Below are positions 16,866-25,101 of a stretch of 64,000 nucleotides of DNA, piece by piece. A model generated the notes under the pieces. It searched no databases. It was given only the letters and a program-made list of their open reading frames with translations, and was not told the origin of the DNA. Position numbers and translations under genes: made by a program. Within the stretch, counting starts at the first letter, position 1, and each line of letters starts with the position of its first letter. Source of the stretch: M0108 sp937862735 (lineage in GTDB: Bacteria; Pseudomonadota; Gammaproteobacteria; Chromatiales; Chromatiaceae); contig CALMDH010000330.1 in the NCBI GenBank assembly GCA_937862735.1, forward strand, positions 62,001 to 126,000. Reading direction: 5' to 3'.

Positions 16866-18193
16866 TGCGCGTCAGCCTCCAGGCCCTGGGCTGTCGGCTC
16901 AACGAGGCGGAACTGGAGACCTGGGCCCGGCAGTTCCAGCAACTCGGCCACCAGGTCAGCGCCGATGAGCAGGACGCCGATCTGGTGGTGGTCAACACCT
17001 GTGCCGTCACCCAGGAGGCGGTGCGCAAGTCGCGCAAATTGCTGCGCCGCGCCCAGCGCGCCAACCCCCGCGCCAAGCTGGTGGTCAGCGGCTGCTTCGC
17101 CACCCTGGAGACCCAGGCACTGGCCGCGGAGGGCGGCATTGACCTGCTGGTCCCCAACCGGGACAAGGACCGTCTGGTGGCGATCGCCGCCGCCGAACTC
17201 GACCTGCCGACCATGCCGGTCACCGCCCTGGCCGCCGACGCCAACCCCCTCTTCGCCCGCGGTCGCCAACGCGCCTTCGTCAAGGTCCAGGATGGCTGCC
17301 GCTATCGCTGCACCTTCTGCATCGTCACCCTGGCCCGGGGGGATGAGCGCAGTCGCACCATCGCGGAGGTGGTGGCGGAAATCAACCGGGCGACGGCGGA
17401 GGGGGTTCAGGAGGTGGTGCTCGCCGGGGTCCACCTCGGCGGCTGGGGCAGCGACCTGGGCCTGGGGCTGGACGACCTGGTGGCCGGCGTCCTGGCCAAC
17501 ACCGATCTCCCTCGCCTGCGCCTGGGGTCCCTGGAGCCCTGGGAACTGCCGGAGCGCCTCTGGGACCTCTTCGCCAACCCGCGGCTGATGCCCCATCTCC
17601 ACCTGCCCCTGCAGAGCGGCGCCGACAGCGTCCTGCGGCGCATGGCCCGGCGCTGCCGCACCGGGGAGTTTGCCGCACTTGCCGCCCAGGCCCGGGAGCG
17701 GGTGCCGGGCATCAACCTGACCACCGACCTCATCGTCGGCTTCCCCGGCGAGACCGACGCCGAGTGGCAAGAGAGCCTGGAATTCGTCCGCCAGATCGGT
17801 TTTGGCCAGATCCATATCTTTCCTTACTCCCCCCGCCCCGGCACCAAGGCCGCTACCCTGCCGGACCAGGTCCCCGCCACGGTCAAACGGGCGCGCAGTC
17901 AGCAACTGCACGAGCTGGCACGACGCCTGAAGGGCGAGACCCTGGACCGCCGCCTGGGCGCGGAGGCCACCCTCCTGGTGGAAGGCCACCATGGCGGTGA
18001 TCCCGCGGGTGATTGGTTCGGCTATACCCCGGACTATCTCCCGGCGCGCCTGTCGGCGACCGCGACCCCGGATCTGACCAACCGCCTGCTGCGGGTTAGC
18101 CTTACCGGCCGCCATGCCGACGGTGAAAGCCTGGTCGCGACCCCACTCCCCGCTCGGGCCGCCAGGCCGGTCACCCGCCGGCCCGCACCCTAA
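16865..18193 (+). CDS. mtaB: tRNA t6A37 methylthiotransferase MtaB
   Basis: The 442-residue radical-SAM enzyme adds a methylthio group to t6A at position 37 of tRNAs. The N-terminal methylthiotransferase domain (LGCRLNEAE, NTCAVT, GCFA) supplies three Cys for one cluster. The radical-SAM cluster motif is CRYRCTFC near residue 145. LQSGADSVLRRMARR and DLIVGFPGETD are conserved later. The end carries a TRAM-like segment with an Arg/Ala/Pro tail. It overlaps the preceding gene by one base. Confidence 0.93.
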   Translation: MRVSLQALGCRLNEAELETWARQFQQLGHQVSADEQDADLVVVNTCAVTQEAVRKSRKLLRRAQRANPRAKLVVSGCFATLETQALAAEGGIDLLVPNRDKDRLVAIAAAELDLPTMPVTALAADANPLFARGRQRAFVKVQDGCRYRCTFCIVTLARGDERSRTIAEVVAEINRATAEGVQEVVLAGVHLGGWGSDLGLGLDDLVAGVLANTDLPRLRLGSLEPWELPERLWDLFANPRLMPHLHLPLQSGADSVLRRMARRCRTGEFAALAAQARERVPGINLTTDLIVGFPGETDAEWQESLEFVRQIGFGQIHIFPYSPRPGTKAATLPDQVPATVKRARSQQLHELARRLKGETLDRRLGAEATLLVEGHHGGDPAGDWFGYTPDYLPARLSATATPDLTNRLLRVSLTGRHADGESLVATPLPARAARPVTRRPAP

Positions 18194-18272
18194 TGCCGAT
18201 GAGGGTTGGCGCCTGGCTTGCGCGTGTCACCAGGATGGCCCATCCACGTGGCCTAGCGGCCCTGAACCCGGG

Positions 18273-19403
18273 ATGAGGACCGCCCCGCCCCTCGCGCTGG
18301 CCGCGAGCATCGCCCGACGCTTTCGTCTGGAGGCGGAGGAACTCGAGGTCAGCCCCCTGGGCCGGGGGCTGATCAACGACAGCTTTCTGGTGCGGACCGC
18401 CACCGGCCGCTGGGTCCTGCAACGCCTCAACGGCCAAGTCTTCCCTGATCCCGAGGGGATCATGGCCAATCTCGCCCGGCTTGATGCCCACCTGGCCCGC
18501 CAGCCACGGCTCGACCTGGTCTGGCCGACCCTCAGAACCGTGGTCAGCGGCGCCACCTGGACCCGTGATGAGGCCGGCGCCACCTGGCGGATGATGAGCC
18601 ACCTGCCCGGCGAGCCCCTGACGGCGATCACGACCCCAGGTCAGGCGGCGGAGGTCGGCCGCCTGCTGGGTGAGTTTCATCGCGCCGTGGCGGACCTGGA
18701 ACCGGCGCACTTGCGGGTCACCCTCCCCGGCTTCCATGTCACCCCCGCCTATTTGCGCCAGTTCGATCGGGTCCTGGCGGCGGGAGTCCCTCCCCAGGTC
18801 CAAGGAACGGAGGCGTCGCGATCAGACCCTGACCTGGAAGAGGCCCTGGACTTCCTCGCCCGCCGGCGGGAGGGCCTGGCCGAGGTGGAGGATGCCCGCC
18901 AGGCGGGCCTCATCCCGGAACGGGTGGTCCACGGCGATCCCAAGCTGGACAATCTGCTGTTCGACGCCACGGGGCAACGCGCCGTGGCCCTCATCGACCT
19001 GGACACCGTCCAGCCGGGACTGACCCTTCACGACATCGCCGACTGCCTGCGCTCCTGCTGCAACCGCCAGGGGGAGACGGCCCAGCCGGCCGCGATTGGC
19101 TTCGACCTCGCGGTCTGTCGTCCCCTGCTAGCCGCCTATGCCTCCGCTTCCCAAGGGCTCCTGAACCCCACCGAGATCGCCCTCCTCTATCCGGCGATCC
19201 GCCTCCTCCCCCTCGAGTTGGGGTTGCGCTTTCTCACCGATCATTTGCACGGCAATCGTTGGTTTCGTGTCACCGCGCCCGGCCAGAACCTGGCCCGGGC
19301 CAAGGTGCAGTTTGCGCTGGTAGCGGCGATCGAGCGCCAGGAGACACTGATTCGACAGGAGATCTCCGCCTGCTTTGGACAGCGTCCTGCCCAAAGATAC
19401 TGA
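18273..19403 (+). CDS. Aminoglycoside-phosphotransferase-fold kinase (APH family)
   Basis: The 376-residue protein has the kinase-like fold: a glycine-containing loop (GRGLINDSFLV, residues 30-40), the catalytic loop VVHGDPKLDNLLFD (about 216-229) and the metal-binding IDLDTVQPG. The DxxxxN spacing in the catalytic loop is intact, so it should be active. The family includes N-acetylhexosamine 1-kinase, choline and homoserine kinases as well as drug kinases, and the substrate is not deducible. The ATG at 18273 is preferred over one at 18114, which lies inside mtaB. It is not an obvious resistance gene. Confidence 0.8.
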   Translation: MRTAPPLALAASIARRFRLEAEELEVSPLGRGLINDSFLVRTATGRWVLQRLNGQVFPDPEGIMANLARLDAHLARQPRLDLVWPTLRTVVSGATWTRDEAGATWRMMSHLPGEPLTAITTPGQAAEVGRLLGEFHRAVADLEPAHLRVTLPGFHVTPAYLRQFDRVLAAGVPPQVQGTEASRSDPDLEEALDFLARRREGLAEVEDARQAGLIPERVVHGDPKLDNLLFDATGQRAVALIDLDTVQPGLTLHDIADCLRSCCNRQGETAQPAAIGFDLAVCRPLLAAYASASQGLLNPTEIALLYPAIRLLPLELGLRFLTDHLHGNRWFRVTAPGQNLARAKVQFALVAAIERQETLIRQEISACFGQRPAQRY

Positions 19404-19634
19404 TCCTGGGGTCTCGCGCAACTTGTCAGTGGCCCCCTGCCAGCGTCGCGCCCCCCGCGGTTGCTATCGGCGACGATCCTCCCCCTACTGCCAGCCCCGG
19501 TCTTGCGGTAAGATCGCACCACTTTTCGCGGTCGCGGCACGGCGAACGCAGGGAGTTGGCGGGCCTTATCCTCAATGGGGTCGACTTGCTCCGCTCGTTT
19601 AAACATTTGCTCCTCCGGAGCATCGGAGAACATC

Positions 19635-19946
19635 ATGGGCATGGGTGGTATCAGCATCTGGCAGCTTCTGATCATCCTGGTGATCGTTCTGTTGCTCTTC
19701 GGCACCAAGCGCCTGAAGAGCATCGGTTCGGATCTGGGTAACGCGGTCAAGGGCTTCCGCTCGGCAATGAGCGACTCGGACAAGGAGGAGGAAGAACCCA
19801 AGCGTCTGGAAGAAGCTCCCCCTTCCACAGCCGCGGGCTCCCAGGGCGTCACAGGGGCACAATCCGGCCCCTCCGCTCAGCCCACGGCCCCCCGCACGGC
19901 AACCCAGGACCCTGGCACCAGGGTCGAGAACCGGGACCGCGCCTGA
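19635..19946 (+). CDS. tatA: Sec-independent translocase subunit TatA
   Basis: The 103-residue protein begins MGMGGISIWQLLIILVIVLLLFGTKRL, the short N-terminal membrane helix and FGTKRL hinge of TatA. An amphipathic helix (SIGSDLGNAVKGFRSAM) and an acidic Pro/Thr tail follow. TatA forms the channel-like assembly for folded, twin-arginine proteins. GGAG repeats lie just upstream. An earlier in-frame ATG at 19575 would give a leader with Cys residues and is rejected. Confidence 0.95.
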   Translation: MGMGGISIWQLLIILVIVLLLFGTKRLKSIGSDLGNAVKGFRSAMSDSDKEEEEPKRLEEAPPSTAAGSQGVTGAQSGPSAQPTAPRTATQDPGTRVENRDRA

Positions 19947-19979
19947 CGCTCCACTGAAGACCCAGGCCAGGCCAAGGCT

Positions 19980-20303
19980 ATGTTCGATATTGGTTTTCTT
20001 GAACTGGTCGTGATTGGCGTCGTGGCCCTCATCGTCGTGGGTCCCGAACGCCTGCCCCGGCTCGCACGTACCGCCGGCCTCTGGCTAGGACGGGCGCGCC
20101 GGACCCTGGCGACGGTGAAGGCGGAAATCGACAGCGAACTCAAGGCGGAGGAACTCAAGGAAATCCTGGCCAAGCAGGCCCGGGAGAACCCGCTGGAGAC
20201 CCTCATCGAGATGCCCGCGACTCGCTCCCGGGATAACCCCGCCTCCGCCAGCGTCGAGGCGCGGGGCGACAAGGGCTCCGCCTCCGCCGATAAAAGCGGC
20301 TGA
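19980..20303 (+). CDS. tatB: Sec-independent translocase subunit TatB
   Basis: The 107-residue protein begins MFDIGFLELVVIGVVALIVVGPERLP. The conserved Glu at position 8 in the membrane helix and the GPERLP hinge separate TatB from TatA. The long amphipathic helix (ARRTLATVKAEIDSELK) ends in a low-complexity Ala/Ser tail. TatB with TatC binds the twin-arginine signal. It follows tatA by 33 bases. Confidence 0.95.
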   Translation: MFDIGFLELVVIGVVALIVVGPERLPRLARTAGLWLGRARRTLATVKAEIDSELKAEELKEILAKQARENPLETLIEMPATRSRDNPASASVEARGDKGSASADKSG

Positions 20304-20380
20304 AGGCTCCAGCCTCCCGGCAAACCCCGCCCCTCCGCCGGGCCGGCCTGCTCCCCTTTACCATCGGATACGGCTTAGCC

Positions 20381-21763
20381 ATGACAACGCCGGCTTACGA
20401 CGAAGATCCGGGCCCGGAACAGCCCTTTATTTCGCACTTGATGGAGCTCCGCGACCGCCTGTTGCGCATGATCCTGGCTATCGCGGTCGCGTTCCTGGTC
20501 CTCTTTCCCTTCGCCAACGACCTCTACACCTTCGTCGCCGAACCCATCCGCGCCCAGTTGCCGGAGGGTTCGACCATGATCGCCACCCAGGTCGCCTCGC
20601 CCTTCCTCACGCCCTTCAAGCTGGCGCTGGTGGCGGCGGTCTTCCTTTCCATGCCCTACCTGCTGTTCCAGGTCTGGGGCTTCGTCGCCCCGGGCCTGTA
20701 CCAGCACGAAAAGCGCTTCGCCCTGCCCCTGTTGGCCTCGAGTATTGCCCTCTTTTACTTGGGGATGGCCTTCGCCTATCTGGTAGTCTTCCCCCTGGTG
20801 TTCGCCTTCTTCGCCGCGACTACCCCCGACGGGGTGGCCCAGATGCCGGACATCAGCTTCTATCTGGATTTCGTCCTCAAGATCTTTTTCGCCTTCGGTG
20901 TCGCCTTCCAGATCCCCATCGCCACCATCCTCCTGGTGGCCATGGGGTTGACGACGGCTGAAAGCCTGATCGAGAAACGCCCCTACGTCATCGTCGGCTG
21001 CTTCGTTGTCGGCATGCTCCTAACCCCGCCGGACGTCATCTCCCAGACCTTGCTGGCCGTGCCCATGTGGATGCTCTACGAGGCCGGGATCTTCTTCTCC
21101 CGTTTCTTCCGCAAGGATGAGGCCGAGGAGACGGAGGAGCCGCTCCCGGCGGGTCCCGGGCCGGGGGCAGGACCCGGTCGGAGTCCCGCGGGCGGTCAGT
21201 CCGCCCCCGCGAGCACCGCTGAACCAACCGTGACCGCCGGGGGTGCCGATCCAGGCACGGCGGCCGCGGTGGGCGCTGGCCTGGCCAGCGTGGCGGCAGC
21301 CAGCCGCGGTGGGACCGCGGAGGGTGCGGAGCCAGCATCAGCCTCCACCGCATCTTCGGCGACGGGTTCAGCCCCGTCGTCATCCGCCACGGGGGGCCAG
21401 ACCGCCACCCCGGGATTCGCCCCGGGAGAGGTCGTCATCGGCGCGGACATCGACGGTGGCGATCCCTTCGCTCCCGGTCGCTTCGTCCCCTTGACCCCGG
21501 AGGAGATGGAGGCCGAACTCGATGCCATCGAGGCGGCGGAGGCGGCCCTTGACCCTCTGGCGGACCAGGCCGCCGACGAGGATCAGTCCGCCCACCCGAC
21601 CACCCTCGACCCCATCGATGCCCTGCTGGAACGGGTCAAGGAGCTTCGCGAACTGGAAAACGAGGCCGGGGCCCGCCAACTCCTCTACCGGGTCCTGGCG
21701 GATGGCAATGAGTCCCAGCGCTTTGTCGCGATGAACATCCTGACGGAAATGGATCAGCCCTGA
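20381..21763 (+). CDS. tatC: TatC with a 210-residue C-terminal extension (FimV-C-like end)
   Basis: Residues 1-245 are a complete TatC: the cytoplasmic N-terminal motif FISHLMELRDRL (16-27), six membrane helices and the conserved FxF/Glu sites, ending near FFRKDE (243-248). TatC proteins normally stop at about 250 residues. Here a low-complexity Ala/Gly/Pro/Ser linker (251-365) leads into an acidic helix (372-400). The final helical pair (about 408-457, with LLERVKEL, GARQLLYRVLADGN and AMNIL) reads like the C-terminal FimV/TPR-like motif. The whole is one uninterrupted frame with the codon bias of its neighbours, so fusion rather than error is likely. Confidence 0.93.
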   Translation: MTTPAYDEDPGPEQPFISHLMELRDRLLRMILAIAVAFLVLFPFANDLYTFVAEPIRAQLPEGSTMIATQVASPFLTPFKLALVAAVFLSMPYLLFQVWGFVAPGLYQHEKRFALPLLASSIALFYLGMAFAYLVVFPLVFAFFAATTPDGVAQMPDISFYLDFVLKIFFAFGVAFQIPIATILLVAMGLTTAESLIEKRPYVIVGCFVVGMLLTPPDVISQTLLAVPMWMLYEAGIFFSRFFRKDEAEETEEPLPAGPGPGAGPGRSPAGGQSAPASTAEPTVTAGGADPGTAAAVGAGLASVAAASRGGTAEGAEPASASTASSATGSAPSSSATGGQTATPGFAPGEVVIGADIDGGDPFAPGRFVPLTPEEMEAELDAIEAAEAALDPLADQAADEDQSAHPTTLDPIDALLERVKELRELENEAGARQLLYRVLADGNESQRFVAMNILTEMDQP

Positions 21764-21929
21764 AACCCACCGAACCCCACGCCGTGGGACCATTCCGACC
21801 CACAAGGCCCTGGGCCGGAGCGCGATCACGCCGTGGATAGGGCAACAGGTATCCCAATCGGACGAATCCCCATTTAGTCCTTGGCCTTGCGGCGCGCCAG
21901 GGAAACGCCACCGAAGACGAGCCCCGCCC

Positions 21930-22907
21930 ATGGCCTCCGCCACCCAACTCCATTACAAACAGAACCGGCTCAAGCAATTGCGGGCCTTTTGCCATGCCGC
22001 CCGCTCGGGCAGCGTCAGCGCCGCCGCGGATCAGATCTTCCTCAGCCAGCCCACCGTTTCCCTGCAAATTCAGGCCCTGGAGCGGGAATTCGACACCCTC
22101 CTGTTCGAACGCCGCGGCCCCAAGATCAAATTGACCCCCGCTGGGGAGGTCCTTTACGAACTGGCCCAGCCCCTGGTGGAGGGCATGGACAAACTCCACG
22201 AGACCTTCTTCAGCCACTGTGGACGCGTGGATCAGGGCACCCTGGACCTGGCTGCCGGCGAATCGACCATCCTCTACATCCTGCCGGAACCGATCCGGCA
22301 GTTCACCGCCAACCATCCCGGTATCGAGATCAAGCTGCACAATGTCACCGGCCGCGATGGGCTGGCGATGGTGCGGGCCGACGAGGCCGACCTGGCCGTC
22401 GGCTCGATGATCGAGGTGCCCGACGACATCACCTACCGCCCCTTCGTCACTTACCGCCCCAAGCTCATCACCCCCCTTGACCATCCCCTGGCGGACAAGA
22501 CCAACGTGAGCCTACGGGACATTGCTCCTTACGGCCTCATCCTCCCCCCCAGCCACCTCAGCACCTGGCGAACCGTGGACCTGGTGTTCCGCCAGCACAA
22601 CCTGGCGTACAAGGTCGCCATGGAGGCCGGCGGCTGGGAGGTCATCAAGAAATACGTCGAGTTCGGGCTTGGCATCTCCATCGTCACCGATGTCTGCCTC
22701 ACGGGTCAGGAGCGACTGGCGGCCATCTCCCTGGAACAGTATTTCCCCAAACGCAGCTACGGCATCGTCCTGCGCCGTGGCAAGTTCCTCTCCCCCCAGG
22801 CCAAACGTTTCCTCGAGGTCCTGGATGCCAACTTCGCCGGCCAGGAAGTGGAGCCGCAACTCCAAGGCCCCCAGCATGGCGAATGGGAGGATGCCCACCT
22901 GGTGTGA
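21930..22907 (+). CDS. LysR-family transcriptional regulator
   Basis: This is a 325-residue regulator. The N-terminal winged helix-turn-helix is in residues 13-72 (LKQLRAFCHAARSGSVSAAADQ, then LSQPTVSLQIQALERE). The effector-binding periplasmic-protein-like domain follows, with LDLAAGESTILYILPE and GLGISIVTD. The family usually controls a divergent or adjacent operon. Here the next gene to the right is the integrase of a mobile element, so the original target gene may have been moved or lie elsewhere. I cannot assign a ligand. Confidence 0.85.
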   Translation: MASATQLHYKQNRLKQLRAFCHAARSGSVSAAADQIFLSQPTVSLQIQALEREFDTLLFERRGPKIKLTPAGEVLYELAQPLVEGMDKLHETFFSHCGRVDQGTLDLAAGESTILYILPEPIRQFTANHPGIEIKLHNVTGRDGLAMVRADEADLAVGSMIEVPDDITYRPFVTYRPKLITPLDHPLADKTNVSLRDIAPYGLILPPSHLSTWRTVDLVFRQHNLAYKVAMEAGGWEVIKKYVEFGLGISIVTDVCLTGQERLAAISLEQYFPKRSYGIVLRRGKFLSPQAKRFLEVLDANFAGQEVEPQLQGPQHGEWEDAHLV

Positions 22908-23149
22908 GGGACCGAAAGTTCACCAGGGGATTTATCCGCCTGATTTCAGCGAACGTCGGTCAGGCTGAGGATTTACCCATCAAGGGATTGCCCACCCGAC
23001 TTGATGGACCGGAGGTAAGATCAGCACAAAAGCAGGGGGCCTACGCTGATCGAAAGGTGGCCCGATGGGATGCGACTGGGGGACGAGCAGGGGGAGCTAA
23101 GGTATATTTACAGCTAACGCACTGATCAATAACCAATTTTTTATAGTAA

Positions 23150-23164
23150 ATGGCGGAGAGAGAG
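23150..23164. other. attL of element 1 (15-bp core)
   Basis: The 15 bases ATGGCGGAGAGAGAG are identical to 32297-32311, which is the 3' end of the intact tRNA-Ser gene. The flanking bases differ on both sides. The integrase gene begins 160 bp inside this site. Confidence 0.75.
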
Positions 23165-23271
23165 TCCGCTGATACCCTGTTTTTCCTGTCTCCCATAGTA
23201 CGCTAGGCCCTATATTTTCAGTTAGTTAGTATCCTATACTGTCTCTGTAGTCCACCCATAGCCAAATCCCA

Positions 23272-23295
23272 TTGGGGGGCGAGTTGGGGGGCGAG
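23272..23295 (+). repeat. Tandem 12-bp candidate integrase arm sites, left end
   Basis: TTGGGGGGCGAG occurs twice head to tail (23272-23283, 23284-23295). A near-identical pair, TTGGGGGGTGAG/TTGGGGGGTGAC, lies at 32222-32245 near the right end. Direct 12-bp repeats at both ends are typical of arm-type binding sites for tyrosine integrases. Confidence 0.6.
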
Positions 23296-23324
23296 TTTCA
23301 AACTGACAGAGATCGGAGGGCACC

Positions 23325-24569
23325 ATGGGCAACCTAACTGCAAAGTTTTGTGACTCCGCCGCCGTGGGCACCCATGAGGATGGCGACGGGCTACGCCTTG
23401 TCGTCAGTCCCCGTGGGCGCCGCTGGTTGCTGCGGATCACGGTCAAGGGCAAGCGCCGCGAGATCGGTCTAGGGAGCTACGGCAAGCAACCCCCTGGTGT
23501 ATCGCTGGCGGAGGCCCGGCGTGCGGTCTCAGAGCTGCGGGGCAAGGTTGCAGCCGGTCTTGACCCATTCGCGCCCGATACCCCGCCACCGACCACACCG
23601 ACCTTTACCCAAGCCGCCGCCCGGTATATCCGCCAGCATCGGCGGGGATGGAGCAACCGGAAGCATGCCCGCCAGTGGGTCAGCACCCTCAAGACCTATG
23701 CCCGGCCGGTCATAGGCAAGATGACGGTGGACACGATTAAGACCGAAGACGTCCTGAGCGTGCTGTCTGGCATTTGGACCGATAAGAATGAGACCGCCAA
23801 ACGAGTGCAGGGGCGAATCGAGAACATCCTAGACGCGGAGGCCGCCCTTGGCCACCGCCATGGCGATAACCCCGCCCGCTGGCGTGGCCACCTTCAGCGA
23901 CTTCTCCCGGCGCCGCGCAAGGTCCAGAAGGTTCGCCACCAACCCGCCATGCCGTGGGCGGAGGTCCCCGCCTTCATCGCGGAGGTTGCCGAGCATACCG
24001 GGATATCAGCACTCGCCTTGCAGTGGCTGGTCCGCACCTGCACCCGCACCGATGAAACCCTAGGCGCCACCTGGTCAGAGATTGATCGGAGCGCGAAACT
24101 CTGGACCATCCCCGCCCATCGCATGAAGGCCCGGCGCCCACATGAAGTCCCCCTGACGGATGCCTGTCTGGCCGTTCTCGACAAGCTACCGCGCATGGCA
24201 GGGAGCGACTGGCTATTTCCCTCAGTTCAACAAGGCAAGCGCATGAGCAATATGAGCCTGCTGCAATTGATGCGAGGCATGGGTCATGGCGTGGGGGGCA
24301 ATAAATCGGATTATGTCCCTCATGGTTTTAGGTCTTCATTTCGCCAGTGGGCCGGCGAGACCACCCCCCATCCGCGTGAAGTTATAGAACATTGTTTGGC
24401 ACACGCTGTTGAGGATGCTACCGAGCGCGCCTATCAGAGATCCACCCTGCTATTGAAGCGCCGCAAAGTGATGGAAGATTGGAACGATTACCTAGACCGG
24501 CCGCCAGCAAAAATAATCCCGCTGGCACATCCGCACGGGACGGCAGAGACCAGCAAAGCATCCGCCTAG
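23325..24569 (+). CDS. Tyrosine-type site-specific integrase (P4-like) of element 1
   Basis: The 414-residue protein has the DUF4102-type N-terminal arm domain (DGDGLRLVVSPRGRRWLLRI and REIGLGSYG), a core-binding helix domain (about 85-185) and the catalytic domain. The catalytic residues are visible: Arg in RTCTRTDETLG, Lys/His in HRMKARRPHEVPL, His-x-x-Arg in HGFRSSFRQW, His in HCLAH and Tyr in ERAYQRS. It should therefore be active for integration into, and excision from, the tRNA-Ser 3' end. GGAG lies before the ATG. A strong terminator follows the stop codon. Confidence 0.93.
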   Translation: MGNLTAKFCDSAAVGTHEDGDGLRLVVSPRGRRWLLRITVKGKRREIGLGSYGKQPPGVSLAEARRAVSELRGKVAAGLDPFAPDTPPPTTPTFTQAAARYIRQHRRGWSNRKHARQWVSTLKTYARPVIGKMTVDTIKTEDVLSVLSGIWTDKNETAKRVQGRIENILDAEAALGHRHGDNPARWRGHLQRLLPAPRKVQKVRHQPAMPWAEVPAFIAEVAEHTGISALALQWLVRTCTRTDETLGATWSEIDRSAKLWTIPAHRMKARRPHEVPLTDACLAVLDKLPRMAGSDWLFPSVQQGKRMSNMSLLQLMRGMGHGVGGNKSDYVPHGFRSSFRQWAGETTPHPREVIEHCLAHAVEDATERAYQRSTLLLKRRKVMEDWNDYLDRPPAKIIPLAHPHGTAETSKASA

Positions 24570-24592
24570 CAATCAATCATCTATCACCACAC

Positions 24593-24617
24593 GCCCGGCC
24601 CCGCCGGGCTTTTTTTT
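24593..24617 (+). terminator. Rho-independent terminator after the integrase gene
   Basis: GCCCGGC (24593-24599), a three-base loop, GCCGGGC (24603-24609) and eight T residues. It separates integrase transcription from the downstream alpA-topoisomerase-primase operon. Confidence 0.85.
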
Positions 24618-24748
24618 GCCTGTGGATATTGCAATACGCTGATTATATTGGGTTTAAGTTATTGGGTTTTGTGGATGGCATTTGCTGAAAAAGGTTTTTT
24701 AACAACCTTGTCCACAGGCAAATTTCTAAACCACAAGATCTAGTGGTT
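24618..24748. promoter_or_regulatory. AT-rich control region with DnaA-box-like sites and inverted repeats
   Basis: TGTGGATAT (24621-24629) and TTGTCCACA (24709-24717) each differ by one base from a DnaA box, and GCCTGTGGA/TCCACAGGC form a 9-bp inverted pair around an AT-rich stretch. AACCAC (24729-24734) and GTGGTT (24743-24748) form another inverted pair; GTGGTT is also the core of the iterons at 30314-30425. This may be a replication origin, the operon promoter, or both. Confidence 0.45.
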
Positions 24749-24821
24749 GATGGAAAATAATTTAGGAATTTATGCTGTGTCTCACACGACCAAATATTTT
24801 TTTACTGTGGAGTGTTTCCCT

Positions 24822-25088
24822 ATGTTGGACAAAGTTGCCCCCAAAATACTGCGCATGAATGAGGTCCTCCGAAAGACCGCATTTAAGAGCCGGTCTAGCA
24901 TTTATGCCGCGATCGAAAACGGGAGCTTTCCCAAGCCAATTCGGCTAGGCGAAAAGGCCATTGGATTTATCGAGTCCGAATTGGATGAGTGGATATTGCG
25001 CAAAATCGCGGAGCGCGATACCGCCAATCCGCCGGTTACGCCGCCCGTCCGGCGTGGACGTGGGCGCCCGCGCAAGGCCATGGCCTAG
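24822..25088 (+). CDS. AlpA-family DNA-binding regulator/excisionase
   Basis: The 88-residue protein begins MLDKVAPKILRMNEVLRKTAF. Residues about 8-60 form the AlpA/MerR-like winged helix: MNEVLRKTAFKSRSSIYAAIENGSFPKPIRLG, then GFIESELDEWI. The tail is an AT-hook-like Arg/Gly/Pro segment (RRGRGRPRK). AlpA proteins activate integrase or excision in P4-like elements and control induction in Gram-negative PICIs. GGAG eight bases upstream sets the start at 24822; an earlier in-frame ATG at 24747 is rejected. The stop lies 13 bases before the topoisomerase start. Confidence 0.85.
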   Translation: MLDKVAPKILRMNEVLRKTAFKSRSSIYAAIENGSFPKPIRLGEKAIGFIESELDEWILRKIAERDTANPPVTPPVRRGRGRPRKAMA

Positions 25089-25101
25089 GGAGGGCAGAGT
25101 C

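Larger units (their letters stand above)
22908..23324. other. 417-bp junction between chromosome and element 1
   Basis: This stretch has no gene. It holds the left attachment core (23150-23164), a possible -10 element TATACT (23235-23240) ahead of the integrase, and two 12-bp candidate arm sites (23272-23295). Composition becomes clearly more AT-rich after about 23095. Confidence 0.6.
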
